The notes: generated by a model not told the origin, from the letters alone. Shown: positions 42,100 to 52,160, numbered from the stretch's first letter. The stretch: 64,000 bases of DNA from Bacillota bacterium (GCA_030834445.1 JAURFC010000001.1:86544-150543), one strand, 5' to 3'. A program made the numbers and translations.

Positions 42100-44661
42100 A
42101 TGGCAAAAAAAGAGAAAGAAACACCCGTTATTGAAGAACATATTCAACAAGCAACCCTTGAAGACATCATGGGAGATCGCTACGCGACCTATGCCAAATA
42201 TGTCATTCAAGATCGTGCCATCCCTGACATACGTGATGGATTAAAACCAGTTCAACGTCGCATTATTTATGCCATGCATCACGCAGGGAATACTTTTTTT
42301 AAACCGTATCGCAAATGTGCCACCTCAGTTGGGGATGTCATGGGGAAATATCATCCTCATGGTGACGCTTCCATTTATGATGCCTTAGTGCACATGTCGC
42401 AACCATGGAAATTTCGTGTTCCCTTGATTGATTTTCAAGGGAATAACGGTTCGATTGATGGCGATAATGCCGCTGCCCATCGTTATACCGAATCACGCTT
42501 AGCCCATATTAGTGAGTTACTCATCCAAGACATTGAAAAAAATACGGTCGATATGCAGTTGACCTTTGATGACAGCCAAAAAGAACCGGTCGTCTTACCG
42601 GCGCGTTTCCCCAACTTATTACTCAACGGAACCCAAGGGATTGCGGTGGCGATGGCCACCAATATTCCTCCACACAATTTAGGAGAACTCATTGAAGCGA
42701 CGATTTATCGCTTGACGCATAAACGTAGTACGCTTGAAGATCTTTTATCCATTGTTAAAGGACCGGATTTCCCTACGGGGGGACTAATTTATGAAACCGA
42801 TCAACTCAAAAGTATGTATGCTTCGGGTCACGGTCGGGTTGAAATATTATCCCGCGTGGAAACGTTAACCTCCAAAGAAGGTCAACAACTCATCATCACT
42901 GAAATCCCGTATGGCGTTGTGAAATCCTCGCTTGTCAAAGCGATGGATGAAATTCGTTTTAAAAAAATTATCGATGGTATCATTGAAGTTCGCGATGAGT
43001 CCGATCACCAAGGTTTACGCATTGCCATTGATCTCAAAAAAGATGCGCAGGCCGATAAAATTCTTGCGTATCTTTATGCAAAAACCGAATTAAAATCGTC
43101 CTTTTCTGCGAATATGGTCGCGATTCATCACGACCATCCGATTACGTTTGGTTTAATCGATTATCTTGATGCGTACATTGAACATCAAGTCGATGTGATC
43201 ACCCGTGTTTCTCAATTCAATTTAGAAAAAGCGCAAGCACGCTTTGTGCTTGTGGAAGGGCTCATCAAAGCCATCTCCATTTTGGATGACGTTGTTAAAA
43301 CCATCCGTGCGAGTAAAGATAAAGCCGATGCAATGGCGAATTTAGAAAAAGCGTATGGTTTTTTAAAAGTCCAAGCGGAAGCCATTGTCAATTTACAACT
43401 TTATAAGTTAACGAATACCGATATTCATCAACTGGAAGAAGAGAAAAAAGAACTCGCCGAAATGATTGCCGCCTTAGAAGGCATTCTTGCAGACCGGGAA
43501 AAACTTGACCGTCGCCTTATCAAAGAACTCAAAGAAATCCAAAAACAATTCGCTTCGCCTCGTAAAACAGAAATCATTCCTCCACCCGAAACAACCGTTC
43601 AACTTGATAAACGCGATTTAATCGCCAAAGAAGATGTGATGATTGCCGTTACCCGGGATGGGTATATGAAGCGCGCCTCGGTGAAAAGTTTCCGTAGTTC
43701 CGATGCATTATTCCCTGGCATTAAGCCGGGTGATACGTTAGTGGCGATGGGACAAGCAACCACCCTGGATACCTTGTTAGCGTTTACGGACAAAGGCCAA
43801 TATTTATTGATTCCGGTCTATGATTTACCCGATACCAAATGGAAAGAAGAAGGTAAACACATTAACGCCCTCATTACGCTTCCTTCCGAAGATCATTTGA
43901 TTGGGGCCGTGCTTGTTAGTTCCTTTGCCGTGGATGCCCGCCTTATCTTATTAACCAAAAATGGACAAATTAAAAAGACGCGCTTGTCAGATTTCCTGGT
44001 CGCACGTAATTCAAAACCGATTACTTGTATTCGTTTAGCCAATGAGGATGCCTTAGTCAGCGTGGCGGTAAGCAATGGTCGAAGTGACCTCCTCTTATTT
44101 ACGGCAAAAGGCCGTGCCTCCCGTTATGCAGAACACGAACTCTCCACGATTGGCTTAAAAGCTAGTGGCGTAAAAGCGGTGGCAAACCTCGGGGAAGACG
44201 ATGGGCTTGTATCGCTTGTCTGCCTCGATGCAGAAGAACGGCAAAAAATTATGCTACTAACGCAAGAAGGCCATGTTCGCCTTATGGATTCTGACTATGT
44301 CAGTCCGACCCGACGCTTAGCGAAAATGGCGTACGTATTCCAAAGCTTTAAGTCCGAACCGCACTCCTTATTGGCGGTTTCCATCATTGGTAAACAACGG
44401 GAAGCATGGAGCCTTGATGCATTAACTTCGGATGGGGACATCTTCCATTATGAAAGTGCTGACTTTGCTCCGACGCCTGTAGATAAATACGCAAAGAAAA
44501 ACCTTGCCCTCAAAAAGCAGCAAACGCTCCTCTCCCTCTACAAACCTTTCTTGATGGCGATCACGAGTGATTATCCGACCTATCAACCCGTTGAAACCGA
44601 ACCCGAACCTTACGAAGAAGTAACACAACTTTCCATTTTTGAGGATATGCCCAACGAATGA
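42100..44661 (+). CDS. parC: DNA topoisomerase IV subunit A
   Basis: [57 protein letters not shown]. Confidence 0.93.
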   Translation: MAKKEKETPVIEEHIQQATLEDIMGDRYATYAKYVIQDRAIPDIRDGLKPVQRRIIYAMHHAGNTFFKPYRKCATSVGDVMGKYHPHGDASIYDALVHMSQPWKFRVPLIDFQGNNGSIDGDNAAAHRYTESRLAHISELLIQDIEKNTVDMQLTFDDSQKEPVVLPARFPNLLLNGTQGIAVAMATNIPPHNLGELIEATIYRLTHKRSTLEDLLSIVKGPDFPTGGLIYETDQLKSMYASGHGRVEILSRVETLTSKEGQQLIITEIPYGVVKSSLVKAMDEIRFKKIIDGIIEVRDESDHQGLRIAIDLKKDAQADKILAYLYAKTELKSSFSANMVAIHHDHPITFGLIDYLDAYIEHQVDVITRVSQFNLEKAQARFVLVEGLIKAISILDDVVKTIRASKDKADAMANLEKAYGFLKVQAEAIVNLQLYKLTNTDIHQLEEEKKELAEMIAALEGILADREKLDRRLIKELKEIQKQFASPRKTEIIPPPETTVQLDKRDLIAKEDVMIAVTRDGYMKRASVKSFRSSDALFPGIKPGDTLVAMGQATTLDTLLAFTDKGQYLLIPVYDLPDTKWKEEGKHINALITLPSEDHLIGAVLVSSFAVDARLILLTKNGQIKKTRLSDFLVARNSKPITCIRLANEDALVSVAVSNGRSDLLLFTAKGRASRYAEHELSTIGLKASGVKAVANLGEDDGLVSLVCLDAEERQKIMLLTQEGHVRLMDSDYVSPTRRLAKMAYVFQSFKSEPHSLLAVSIIGKQREAWSLDALTSDGDIFHYESADFAPTPVDKYAKKNLALKKQQTLLSLYKPFLMAITSDYPTYQPVETEPEPYEEVTQLSIFEDMPNE

Positions 44662-45194
44662 GGCGATGCTTAAAACGGTTTTTACCCACTTTTTATGCCA
44701 AACGTGTTTTTTCCATACCCTTAACGACGCTTTATCAAAAAGGCTATCGTTACCTTTTTATCGATTTAGATAATACCTTGGCCGCGTTTGATGAACCCTT
44801 GCCGTCCCAATTAACATTGGCATTTTTACAAGCTTGTGATCATGCCGGTTTCACCGTCACCTTAACCTCCAACAATAAACCTGCTCGCGTCACACCCTTT
44901 GCCCACGCGTGTCAAATTCCTTATTTAGCAAGTGTTGGGAAACCTTTTTCTCGGGACATTCTTAAATATTGCGAAGAAAAAGGGTATGCTAAAGATAAGG
45001 TAATCGTCATTGGTGATCAACTCCTGACCGATGTCTGGTTTGCCAATCGCTTAGGCTTTGCGTCCCTATTTGTCGAAAAGCTTGTGCCTCGGGACCATTG
45101 GCCCACGCGATTGAATCGGCTCATCGAAACGCCAATTAAACGGTATTGGAAGCGCCACCACCAACTCATTCCCTTGGAGGAAAACCATGAGTAA
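44658..45194 (+). CDS. YqeG family HAD-type phosphatase
   Basis: YLFIDLDNTLAAFDEP, SVGKPFSRDIL, VIGDQLLTDVWFANRLG; upstream of yqeH. Confidence 0.92.
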   Translation: MRRCLKRFLPTFYAKRVFSIPLTTLYQKGYRYLFIDLDNTLAAFDEPLPSQLTLAFLQACDHAGFTVTLTSNNKPARVTPFAHACQIPYLASVGKPFSRDILKYCEEKGYAKDKVIVIGDQLLTDVWFANRLGFASLFVEKLVPRDHWPTRLNRLIETPIKRYWKRHHQLIPLEENHE

Positions 45195-46323
45195 TGTCAA
45201 AATGATTCGTCGTTGTCCTGGTTGTGGATTGATTTTACAATCCATTGATGAACAACTTCCCGGTTATGTCCCCCCCAAACACGTGGAACGTCATGAAGTG
45301 GTCTTATGCCAACGCTGTTTTAAACTCCAACATTATGGCGAAGATATCGCCCCCAAAGAACAATTCAATGTCGATGAATTCGTCACGATTTTACGACAAG
45401 CCAAAAAAGACAACGCCATCATTATTTGGGTCCTCGATTTACTTCATTTTGAAACGACGTTATCGCCCCAATTAATTCAAGAACTTTCTGGGACAGAAAC
45501 GTATGTTTTTGCCACCAAACGCGATTTATTACCGAAGTCAATCAATCAAGAAAAACTCAAACATTATTTAGCGAAATATTTAGAAAAAAACGTGTTTGTA
45601 TATAAGGACATTTTAATTGTTTCAACCAAAGCAAAAGAAAGCTTACTCCCATTACAAACCATCATTTCCCAATCGGGTGGGACGCGACCCATTTATTTAT
45701 TTGGGGCGACTAGTTCCGGAAAATCATCCCTTGTGAATGCGTATTTAAAGCAATACACGAATGGAACGTACCGCATGATCACCACCTCCGCCTTTCCAGG
45801 GACGACCTTACGCGTCATTGAGATTCCGTTAACCGAAACCCAATCGATCTATGATACGCCGGGGTATATTGCCGATCATTCCTTATTAGCGCTTGTGGAA
45901 AAAGAAACGATTAAAGCCATGACGGCCAAAGTGGAAATCAAACCGAAACATTATCGATTAGGGGCAAAAGACTCCCTCAGTCTTGGCGGCTTAGTGCGTC
46001 TTGATATTCTTTCCGGCCCTAAAAGCATGATGAGTTTTTATTTTGCCAACCAAGTGATGTTCCATAAACAAACGTTAGCCAATGCGGATAAGAGTTTCTT
46101 TCATATGCTTGAAAAGAAAGCACTCACACCGGCTTCCAAACGTTTTCAACAACCTGAAGACTTTGTTCCTTTTGAAATCACCTTACCTGAAAAAGGCCGC
46201 CAAGATATTGCCTTAGCAGGCTATGGATGGCTTTCCGTGCCGTGCTTTGGTCAAACCCTCCGCCTCCTTGTTCCACAAGGAATGCTCGTCTTACCCATTC
46301 CGAGTAAACTATCCCATGAATAA
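45187..46323 (+). CDS. yqeH: Ribosome biogenesis GTPase YqeH
   Basis: CPGCGLILQ zinc site, circularly permuted GTPase ATKRDLLPKS, GATSSGKSSLVNAYL, DTPGY. Confidence 0.94.
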   Translation: MSNVKMIRRCPGCGLILQSIDEQLPGYVPPKHVERHEVVLCQRCFKLQHYGEDIAPKEQFNVDEFVTILRQAKKDNAIIIWVLDLLHFETTLSPQLIQELSGTETYVFATKRDLLPKSINQEKLKHYLAKYLEKNVFVYKDILIVSTKAKESLLPLQTIISQSGGTRPIYLFGATSSGKSSLVNAYLKQYTNGTYRMITTSAFPGTTLRVIEIPLTETQSIYDTPGYIADHSLLALVEKETIKAMTAKVEIKPKHYRLGAKDSLSLGGLVRLDILSGPKSMMSFYFANQVMFHKQTLANADKSFFHMLEKKALTPASKRFQQPEDFVPFEITLPEKGRQDIALAGYGWLSVPCFGQTLRLLVPQGMLVLPIPSKLSHE

Positions 46324-46603
46324 AGCTCTGCTTCGTGATTTAAAACGGATCGCCCAAACCTTACCTGCCCGTTATCAAATTGGCAAAGGTGAACTTTCAC
46401 CCACCGTTTTTGCCTTACTCGATGCGGCTTTAACCGCAAATGAACTCATTAAAATAACCGTCCATGAAACGGTTTGGGAAACCATGCAAACGCAACTTGA
46501 TGCCTTAACTCAATCATTGCAGGCGATGCTCGTCCAAAAAATTGGTCATAAGCTTATTCTTTATCGAGAAAATCCTGCGATTCGGAAGTACGCTTCACGA
46601 TGA
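46316..46603 (+). CDS. yhbY: YhbY-family RNA-binding protein (CRM domain)
   Basis: Small CRM-like protein in conserved yqeH-yhbY-nadD order; start placed at ATG 46316. Confidence 0.88.
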   Translation: MNKALLRDLKRIAQTLPARYQIGKGELSPTVFALLDAALTANELIKITVHETVWETMQTQLDALTQSLQAMLVQKIGHKLILYRENPAIRKYASR

Positions 46604-47694
46604 AACGCCTCCTTTACGGTTCGGCTTTTGATCCGATTCATGACGGTCATCTTGGGATGTTAGCGCATGCGCAAGAACAATGTGGTATTGATGAAGTGGT
46701 ATTAATACCGACCAAAAATCCGCGTTGGAAATCGACCTCGACGCCGATTGAACATCGCTTAGCGATGGTGGCAAAAGCCATTGAAAATAAATTGCATTGG
46801 CGCATTTCTCGTCAGGAAATTGATACCCCAACGGTGGTGCAATTTACCATTGACACAGTTCGGTCTTTTAAAGAACAAGCCCCTGAAGATGATCTTTATT
46901 ATTTAATCGGAGCCGATCAAGTCGAACAATTTCATAAATGGAAAGAGGCAGAAGAACTTGCCTCCCTCGTGCACCTGGTCGCTTACCCACGTCCTGGGAT
47001 GGAAATGCATCATCCAAATTACCATTTATTTCATATTCAGTTGTTAGAAGGACCATCCTTCTCGGCAGCATCTCGCGAAATTCGTACATTAAAACAACTG
47101 CAAACCCCCTTACCGGTCGTGGAGTATATCCTTGATCATGATTTATATTTTACGAAAACCCTTAAAGCCTATTATTCAGAAAAACGGTTTGCCCATGTGT
47201 ATTCAACCGCCAAAGTCGCTTACCGAATTGCCCAAGCCAATCACCTACGCGCGGATCATGCGTTTCAAGCCGCGATTCTTCATGATATGGCCAAAGATCT
47301 ATCCGATGACGTTGCCCTTGATTTAATCCAACAATACGAAACCCATAAAGGACCATTTGAACCGTACGTTCTCCATCAATTCGCTGGTGCGATTTTAGCC
47401 CGCAATGAATTTCATATTGAAGAACCAAGTATTCTTGAAGCCATTCGTTATCATACCACGGGCAATGCCGACCTCCACCCCCTTGCCAAAGTGATTTATG
47501 CTTCGGATAAAATTGAACCGTTACGTGGTTATGATTCCTCGCGTTTAATCAATGCGTGTGAAAAAAATGTCGATGACGGTTTTATTGCCGTCTTAAAAGA
47601 CAATATGCGTTATCTAAAAAATAAAACCTTTAAATGGGATCACCCGTTAGTGCAAGCATGCCTTCATCATTATTTAGGAGAAACCTATGAATAA
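46600..47694 (+). CDS. nadD: Nicotinate-nucleotide adenylyltransferase fused to YqeK-type HD phosphohydrolase
   Basis: LLYGSAFDPIHDGHLGML, SFSAASREIR; then HVYSTAKVAYRIAQANHL...AILHDMAKDL HD motif. Confidence 0.92.
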   Translation: MKRLLYGSAFDPIHDGHLGMLAHAQEQCGIDEVVLIPTKNPRWKSTSTPIEHRLAMVAKAIENKLHWRISRQEIDTPTVVQFTIDTVRSFKEQAPEDDLYYLIGADQVEQFHKWKEAEELASLVHLVAYPRPGMEMHHPNYHLFHIQLLEGPSFSAASREIRTLKQLQTPLPVVEYILDHDLYFTKTLKAYYSEKRFAHVYSTAKVAYRIAQANHLRADHAFQAAILHDMAKDLSDDVALDLIQQYETHKGPFEPYVLHQFAGAILARNEFHIEEPSILEAIRYHTTGNADLHPLAKVIYASDKIEPLRGYDSSRLINACEKNVDDGFIAVLKDNMRYLKNKTFKWDHPLVQACLHHYLGETYE

Positions 47695-48022
47695 ATTACC
47701 AGCGAATGTTCAGACCATGCTCGCTTTACTAGAAGATAAACAAGTGGAAACGATTAAATCCTTTGATGTTCGTTTGAAACATCCTTTAACCGATTTCATC
47801 CTTGTCGGGACGGTCAACAACACTCGTAAGATGCAAGCGATCGTAGATGAGGTACGACGTCTTGCTAAAGGTGAGTCCGTAACTTTACACCATATCGAAG
47901 GGCAACCCGAATCCGGATGGGTACTGTTGGATTGTCATGACATGCTCATTCACTTATTCTCGCCGGAAGTTCGCTTCAAGGTAGAAGTAGAACGAATCTT
48001 AGAAGCCACCCCCTCTCGTTAA
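47687..48022 (+). CDS. rsfS: Ribosomal silencing factor
   Basis: SFDVRLKHPLTDFILVGTVNNTRKMQAI, ESGWVLLDCHDMLIHLFSPEVR. Confidence 0.92.
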   Translation: MNKLPANVQTMLALLEDKQVETIKSFDVRLKHPLTDFILVGTVNNTRKMQAIVDEVRRLAKGESVTLHHIEGQPESGWVLLDCHDMLIHLFSPEVRFKVEVERILEATPSR

Positions 48023-48033
48023 AAAAGATTATT

Positions 48034-48061
48034 ACTTCGCATAATGTATATTATGTAAAGT
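48034..48061. other. Putative dif chromosome dimer-resolution site (XerC/XerD-type)
   Basis: ACTTCGCATAA-TGTATA-TTATGTAAAGT; 11-6-11 layout; CGCATAATGTATATTATGT core as in E. coli dif; arms 9/11 complementary; at strand-switch point. Confidence 0.88.
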
Positions 48062-48090
48062 AAGATAGAAAAAAGACGTCTATAAAAAGA

Positions 48091-48126
48091 AAAAACCATA
48101 TATCAATTGGGTATGTAGTTTTTATT
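48091..48126. terminator. Probable bidirectional terminator between rsfS and deoB
   Basis: AAAAACCATA ... TATGtaGTTTTT imperfect A/T-flanked hairpin between convergent genes. Confidence 0.5.
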
Positions 48127-48145
48127 TATTGATCGTGGAAGCTGA

Positions 48146-48163
48146 GTTTTCCACATGGAAAAC
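48146..48163. repeat. 18-bp palindrome GTTTTCCACATGGAAAAC with DnaA-box-like TTTTCCACA
   Basis: 8-bp perfect arms, 2-bp centre; TTTTCCACA fits TTWTNCACA. Confidence 0.6.
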
Positions 48164-48176
48164 GACTAAATATCAA

Positions 48177-49364
48177 CTAACCGAAGAGGTCTAACATAGG
48201 TTTCCCGATGTGATGAGGAGGTATTTTTAATCCGAAATTGGTAAGGATGGTCGCACCTAAATCAGCAAACGTGGAACGTTGATCGATTAATTTTCCCTTT
48301 ATAAAGGAAGGACTATAAAAGATACCAGGAACCTTTTCTCGGGTATGATCGGTCCCTGTATGGGTTGGATCATTACCATGGTCAGCTGTGATGATGAGGA
48401 AATCGTCCTTGGTAAGTAAAGGGAGAAGTTGGCCAAGTTCGCGATCAAAGGTTTCAATTGCTCGACCATAGCCTATAGGATCGCGACGATGACCATACTC
48501 CGAATCAAATTCCACCAAGTTAATAAAGCATAACCCGCAGAAATCGATGGCAGTTTCTTCCATGGTTTTTTTCATCCCATCGGAATTCGATACCGTCTTT
48601 TGAGATTTTTGAACGCCTTGTTGATTAAAGATGTCGGAAATCTTCCCCACACAACTTGTCATCAAACCATGGTTTTTTAAGACATCTAACGTCGTATCGA
48701 CTTCTGGCGATAACGCGTAATCATGACGGTTTGGTGTACGTTTAAACGAACCTTTTCCTTCCCCAATAAAGGGACGGGCAATAATTCGTCCGAGTAAATA
48801 TTCTGGCCGCATACAAATATCACGGGCAATTTCACACACACGATAAAGTTCTTGAAGCGGTACAACGCGTTCATGAGCGGCAAGTTGTAGGACACTGTCG
48901 GCAGAGGTATAAAGAATAATTTCTCCTGTTTTTAGATGATGTTCACCTAAATCATCAATAATTTGTGTACCACTGGCAGCGATGTTACCCACAAAGCGGT
49001 GCCCTGATTTTTCCGTTAATTCATCAATTAAAGCTTGTGGAAATCCGTGATCCGTGAACGTTTTAAAGGGTTTTTTAATCTCTAAACCCATAATTTCCCA
49101 ATGACCCGTCATCGTATCCTTACCTGCACTTTTTTCCAGCAAGGTAGTCACATATGATTGGGGATGGGAGACAGGCGAGGTTCCCGGAATCGCTTCTAAA
49201 TCATGAAGACCTAACGCATTTAAATGTGGAATTGTTAAACTGCCACAGCGTTGCGCAGTATGTAAAAAGGTATTGGTACCTTCGTCTCCAAACGCCTTGG
49301 CATCGTGTTGTGCACCGATTCCCACCGAATCCATGACAATCAAAAATATTCGTTTAAAAGGCAT
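48177..49364 (-). CDS. deoB: Phosphopentomutase
   Basis: RIFLIVMDSVGIGAQHDAKAFGDEGTNT, GKDTMTGHWEIMG, ITADHGNDPTHTGTDHTREKVP. Confidence 0.96.
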   Translation of the reverse strand: MPFKRIFLIVMDSVGIGAQHDAKAFGDEGTNTFLHTAQRCGSLTIPHLNALGLHDLEAIPGTSPVSHPQSYVTTLLEKSAGKDTMTGHWEIMGLEIKKPFKTFTDHGFPQALIDELTEKSGHRFVGNIAASGTQIIDDLGEHHLKTGEIILYTSADSVLQLAAHERVVPLQELYRVCEIARDICMRPEYLLGRIIARPFIGEGKGSFKRTPNRHDYALSPEVDTTLDVLKNHGLMTSCVGKISDIFNQQGVQKSQKTVSNSDGMKKTMEETAIDFCGLCFINLVEFDSEYGHRRDPIGYGRAIETFDRELGQLLPLLTKDDFLIITADHGNDPTHTGTDHTREKVPGIFYSPSFIKGKLIDQRSTFADLGATILTNFGLKIPPHHIGKPMLDLFG

Positions 49365-49384
49365 ATTTTTTCCTCAAATTCATT

Positions 49385-50266
49385 TTACTTCTTTTTCGTA
49401 TATAAATCAAAAGCGCTCAGGATACGTTGAGAGGATACGTGCGTATAAAGTTGCGTAGTGACTACACTTGCGTGGCCGAGCATGGATTGGACAGCGCGTA
49501 AGGAGGCACCGGCTTCAAGAAGATGGGTTGCAAAAGAATGGCGCAAGGTATGCGGACTGATCGGGACCATAATCCCGACTTTTTGACCGTAAGAGCGAAT
49601 CCGTTGAAAGAAAAATTGGCGACTCAATGGCAAACCTCGTTTTGAAAGAAATAAAAAAGGGGAGCGAAAACGCGTCATCGCCTCCCGATAACGAAGATAA
49701 TCATCGACCGCTTCTAATGCATACTCACTCACAGGAACAAGCCGTGTTTTATTGCCTTTTCCAACGATGCGAAACACACCTTTGAGCCGATCTAATTGAC
49801 TTATTTTTAAGGAAAGTAACTCCGAAACACGCAATCCCGAACCATACATAACTTCTAACATCGCCTTATCCCTAATACCATCTGGGGTAGCGAGTTCGGG
49901 GGCATTTAATAACGCTTCAATTTCATCCACACTTAAGGTAAGGGGCATATGTTGGGGAAGTTTAGGGGGTTTTACATCCAACCATTCTTGCGTGTAATGT
50001 CCTTCGCGTTGAAGGAAAAGAAAAAAGCTTTTCACTGTCGATAAGCGGCGATGAATGGTTTTACTCGATAAACCTAATCGACTTTGTTGTTTGACAAAAT
50101 CCGATAAATCATACGGTGTCAGATCTTCAATACGTTCTTTAAAAGGATGGAAACTTTGAAAAAAGATCGTTAAATCTAAGCGATAATTTTCCAGTGAAAC
50201 AGGACTCAATCCTTTTTCAACGATCAACATATTTTCAAATTGTTTTGCCAGATTTTGTAATAACAT
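49385..50266 (-). CDS. Tyrosine recombinase XerC/XerD type
   Basis: GSGLRVSELLSL, HTLRHSFATHLLEAGASLRAVQSMLGHASVVTTQLYTHV (R, HxxR, H, Y). Confidence 0.93.
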   Translation of the reverse strand: MLLQNLAKQFENMLIVEKGLSPVSLENYRLDLTIFFQSFHPFKERIEDLTPYDLSDFVKQQSRLGLSSKTIHRRLSTVKSFFLFLQREGHYTQEWLDVKPPKLPQHMPLTLSVDEIEALLNAPELATPDGIRDKAMLEVMYGSGLRVSELLSLKISQLDRLKGVFRIVGKGNKTRLVPVSEYALEAVDDYLRYREAMTRFRSPFLFLSKRGLPLSRQFFFQRIRSYGQKVGIMVPISPHTLRHSFATHLLEAGASLRAVQSMLGHASVVTTQLYTHVSSQRILSAFDLYTKKK

Positions 50267-50320
50267 AAACTACTAAATATATACTTATAAATAACTATAA
50301 ACAAACTTTAAAAATAATAT

Positions 50321-50515
50321 TTATTTATTTTCAAGGATTTGTTCAATTTTTAACTCAGCCTCTTTGATGGCCTTTTCGATCGTTTTAATGAGTTGATTGG
50401 CCTCTTCAAAAGCTTTCAAATTGGCTTCCAAATTAAGGGAACCTTCTTCGAGTTGTCCCACTAAGGTTTCAATTCGTTTCATCATGGCATTTAAGTCTAA
50501 TGGTTCACTCATCAT
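50321..50515 (-). CDS. xseB: Exodeoxyribonuclease VII small subunit
   Basis: RIETLVGQLEEGSLNLEANLKAFEEANQLIK; next to xseA. Confidence 0.9.
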   Translation of the reverse strand: MMSEPLDLNAMMKRIETLVGQLEEGSLNLEANLKAFEEANQLIKTIEKAIKEAELKIEQILENK

Positions 50516-51726
50516 TACTTCTCCTTGGGTTTTGTTTCAATCACTTCTGCTGTCATCATACCATCTTTCAATTGGGTCGTAACTTTCATTCCGGGTTGAA
50601 TATCATGAATGGATTTCATCACACGACCATCCTCCGTCATCGTTAACGAAAATCCTCGATCAAGAATACGCGATGGTGATAAAACTTGTAGTTTTTCTTT
50701 CAAGGATTTTGTTTCCAATTTCCATGATTGGATTTGCCATTGCATGGCTTGTTGAACTCGCAAGGAGAATGATTTTGTTTTTTCTTTTTGAATTTGGAAA
50801 CTTGCAAACGGACTTTTCATAACAGGATGGAGCGCAAAACGTTGTAACGGCAAGCGAATACGTTCGAGGGTTCGCTCCAACCCGACTATGGCTTGTTGAC
50901 GGGCTCCATGTATTTCTTGGAGGATATCGCGAACATCGGGGGTGATGAGTTCGACCGCCGCCGTAGGTGTTGAGGCACGGACATCAGCAACCAAATCACA
51001 TAAAGACGTATTAATCTCATGACCAATCGCCGCGACCACAGGAAACGGGGACGTGGCAAGGAGGCGTACTAAATTTTCATCATTAAACGCGGATAAATCT
51101 TCTTCTGATCCACCACCCCGGGCAAGAATCAGACCATCCGCAGGAAGAGTATACGCTTTTTGTAACGCATTCGTTAGTGAACCCACCGCAAGTGCCCCTT
51201 GGACTTTTGCCGGAAGAATGGTTAGTTTCACAAGCGGAAAACGACGGGCCATATTGGCAGTAATATCTTTTAAAGCTGCCGAGTCTTGCCCGGCAATGAC
51301 CACAAGATGACGTGGATAGGGGATAAAGGTTCGTTTTCGGGTGGCATCAAAAAGTCCTTCTTTGGCTAATTTTTCCTTGAGTTGTTGTAAGGCGAGTAAT
51401 TGATCCCCTTCGCCAAACCGTTGAATTTGACGGGCATTGAGTTGAAAACTTCCATCTTTGACATACAACGTCACTTGACCGGTAATTAACACATCATCGC
51501 CATCTTTAGGCAAATAGGCAGGAAATTGTTTATATAAAAACATCACGACATTGAGACGGGCTTCTTGATCTTTAATTGAAAAATAAAGTGCGGTTGGATA
51601 TTTTTTAAAATTACTGACTTCACCACGGATTGTGACGTGTTGAAGAAAGGCTTGTTCATCAAGCACATTTTTAGCGTAGGCATTAATCTCACGAACACGA
51701 AGATAAGGTGGGTTCGTGTTAAGCAT
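50515..51726 (-). CDS. xseA: Exodeoxyribonuclease VII large subunit
   Basis: N-terminal OB fold, LARGGGSEEDLSAFNDENLVR, IGHEINTSLCDLVADVRASTPTAAVEL. Confidence 0.95.
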   Translation of the reverse strand: MLNTNPPYLRVREINAYAKNVLDEQAFLQHVTIRGEVSNFKKYPTALYFSIKDQEARLNVVMFLYKQFPAYLPKDGDDVLITGQVTLYVKDGSFQLNARQIQRFGEGDQLLALQQLKEKLAKEGLFDATRKRTFIPYPRHLVVIAGQDSAALKDITANMARRFPLVKLTILPAKVQGALAVGSLTNALQKAYTLPADGLILARGGGSEEDLSAFNDENLVRLLATSPFPVVAAIGHEINTSLCDLVADVRASTPTAAVELITPDVRDILQEIHGARQQAIVGLERTLERIRLPLQRFALHPVMKSPFASFQIQKEKTKSFSLRVQQAMQWQIQSWKLETKSLKEKLQVLSPSRILDRGFSLTMTEDGRVMKSIHDIQPGMKVTTQLKDGMMTAEVIETKPKEK

Positions 51727-52148
51727 TACAGGACCTTATCAAGAATGGCGTTGACAAACTTATAGTCGCCTTCATCGGCAAATTTTTTCGTTAATTTGAC
51801 GGCCGTATTGATTACCACTTTTTTATCGACATCCCCAATATAGTGAAATTGGGTATACGCGAGTAAAAAAATGGCTTGCGTTAGTGTATTCAATCGGTCA
51901 AAACTCCAGTTTTTTAAGTGCTTCGAAATATGGTCAACCATCACATCATAATGCTTAACCGCTTTAATGAGCACTTCTTTGACAAATAAATCTACATCAT
52001 CGTAGTCACATTCAAAGAAATCCGACATTAACCGTGGCAAATCAAGTTCCTCTTCAATTTTTTGACGAAGTAACACGTTATAAAGGAGCGTCATCGACGC
52101 TTCTTGAGCTTTATTGCGTGTTAAAAGAACGGTTTCCACGGGTTGCAT
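51726..52148 (-). CDS. nusB: Transcription antitermination factor NusB
   Basis: Helical protein with VVINTAVKLTKKFADEGDYKFVNAILDKVL C-terminus; order with xseA. Confidence 0.88.
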   Translation of the reverse strand: MQPVETVLLTRNKAQEASMTLLYNVLLRQKIEEELDLPRLMSDFFECDYDDVDLFVKEVLIKAVKHYDVMVDHISKHLKNWSFDRLNTLTQAIFLLAYTQFHYIGDVDKKVVINTAVKLTKKFADEGDYKFVNAILDKVL

Positions 52149-52160
52149 CCTTGTTCCCTT

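Noticed and set aside
48032-48063. The inverted repeat after rsfS as a plain terminator
   Set aside because: No GC-rich stem or downstream T-run; the dif match explains it better, and a separate terminator-like hairpin follows at 48091-48126.
48146-48163. DnaA-box-like sequence as evidence for oriC
   Set aside because: Only one box is evident, no AT-rich unwinding element or dnaA/dnaN nearby, and the adjacent dif and converging genes point to terminus, not origin.
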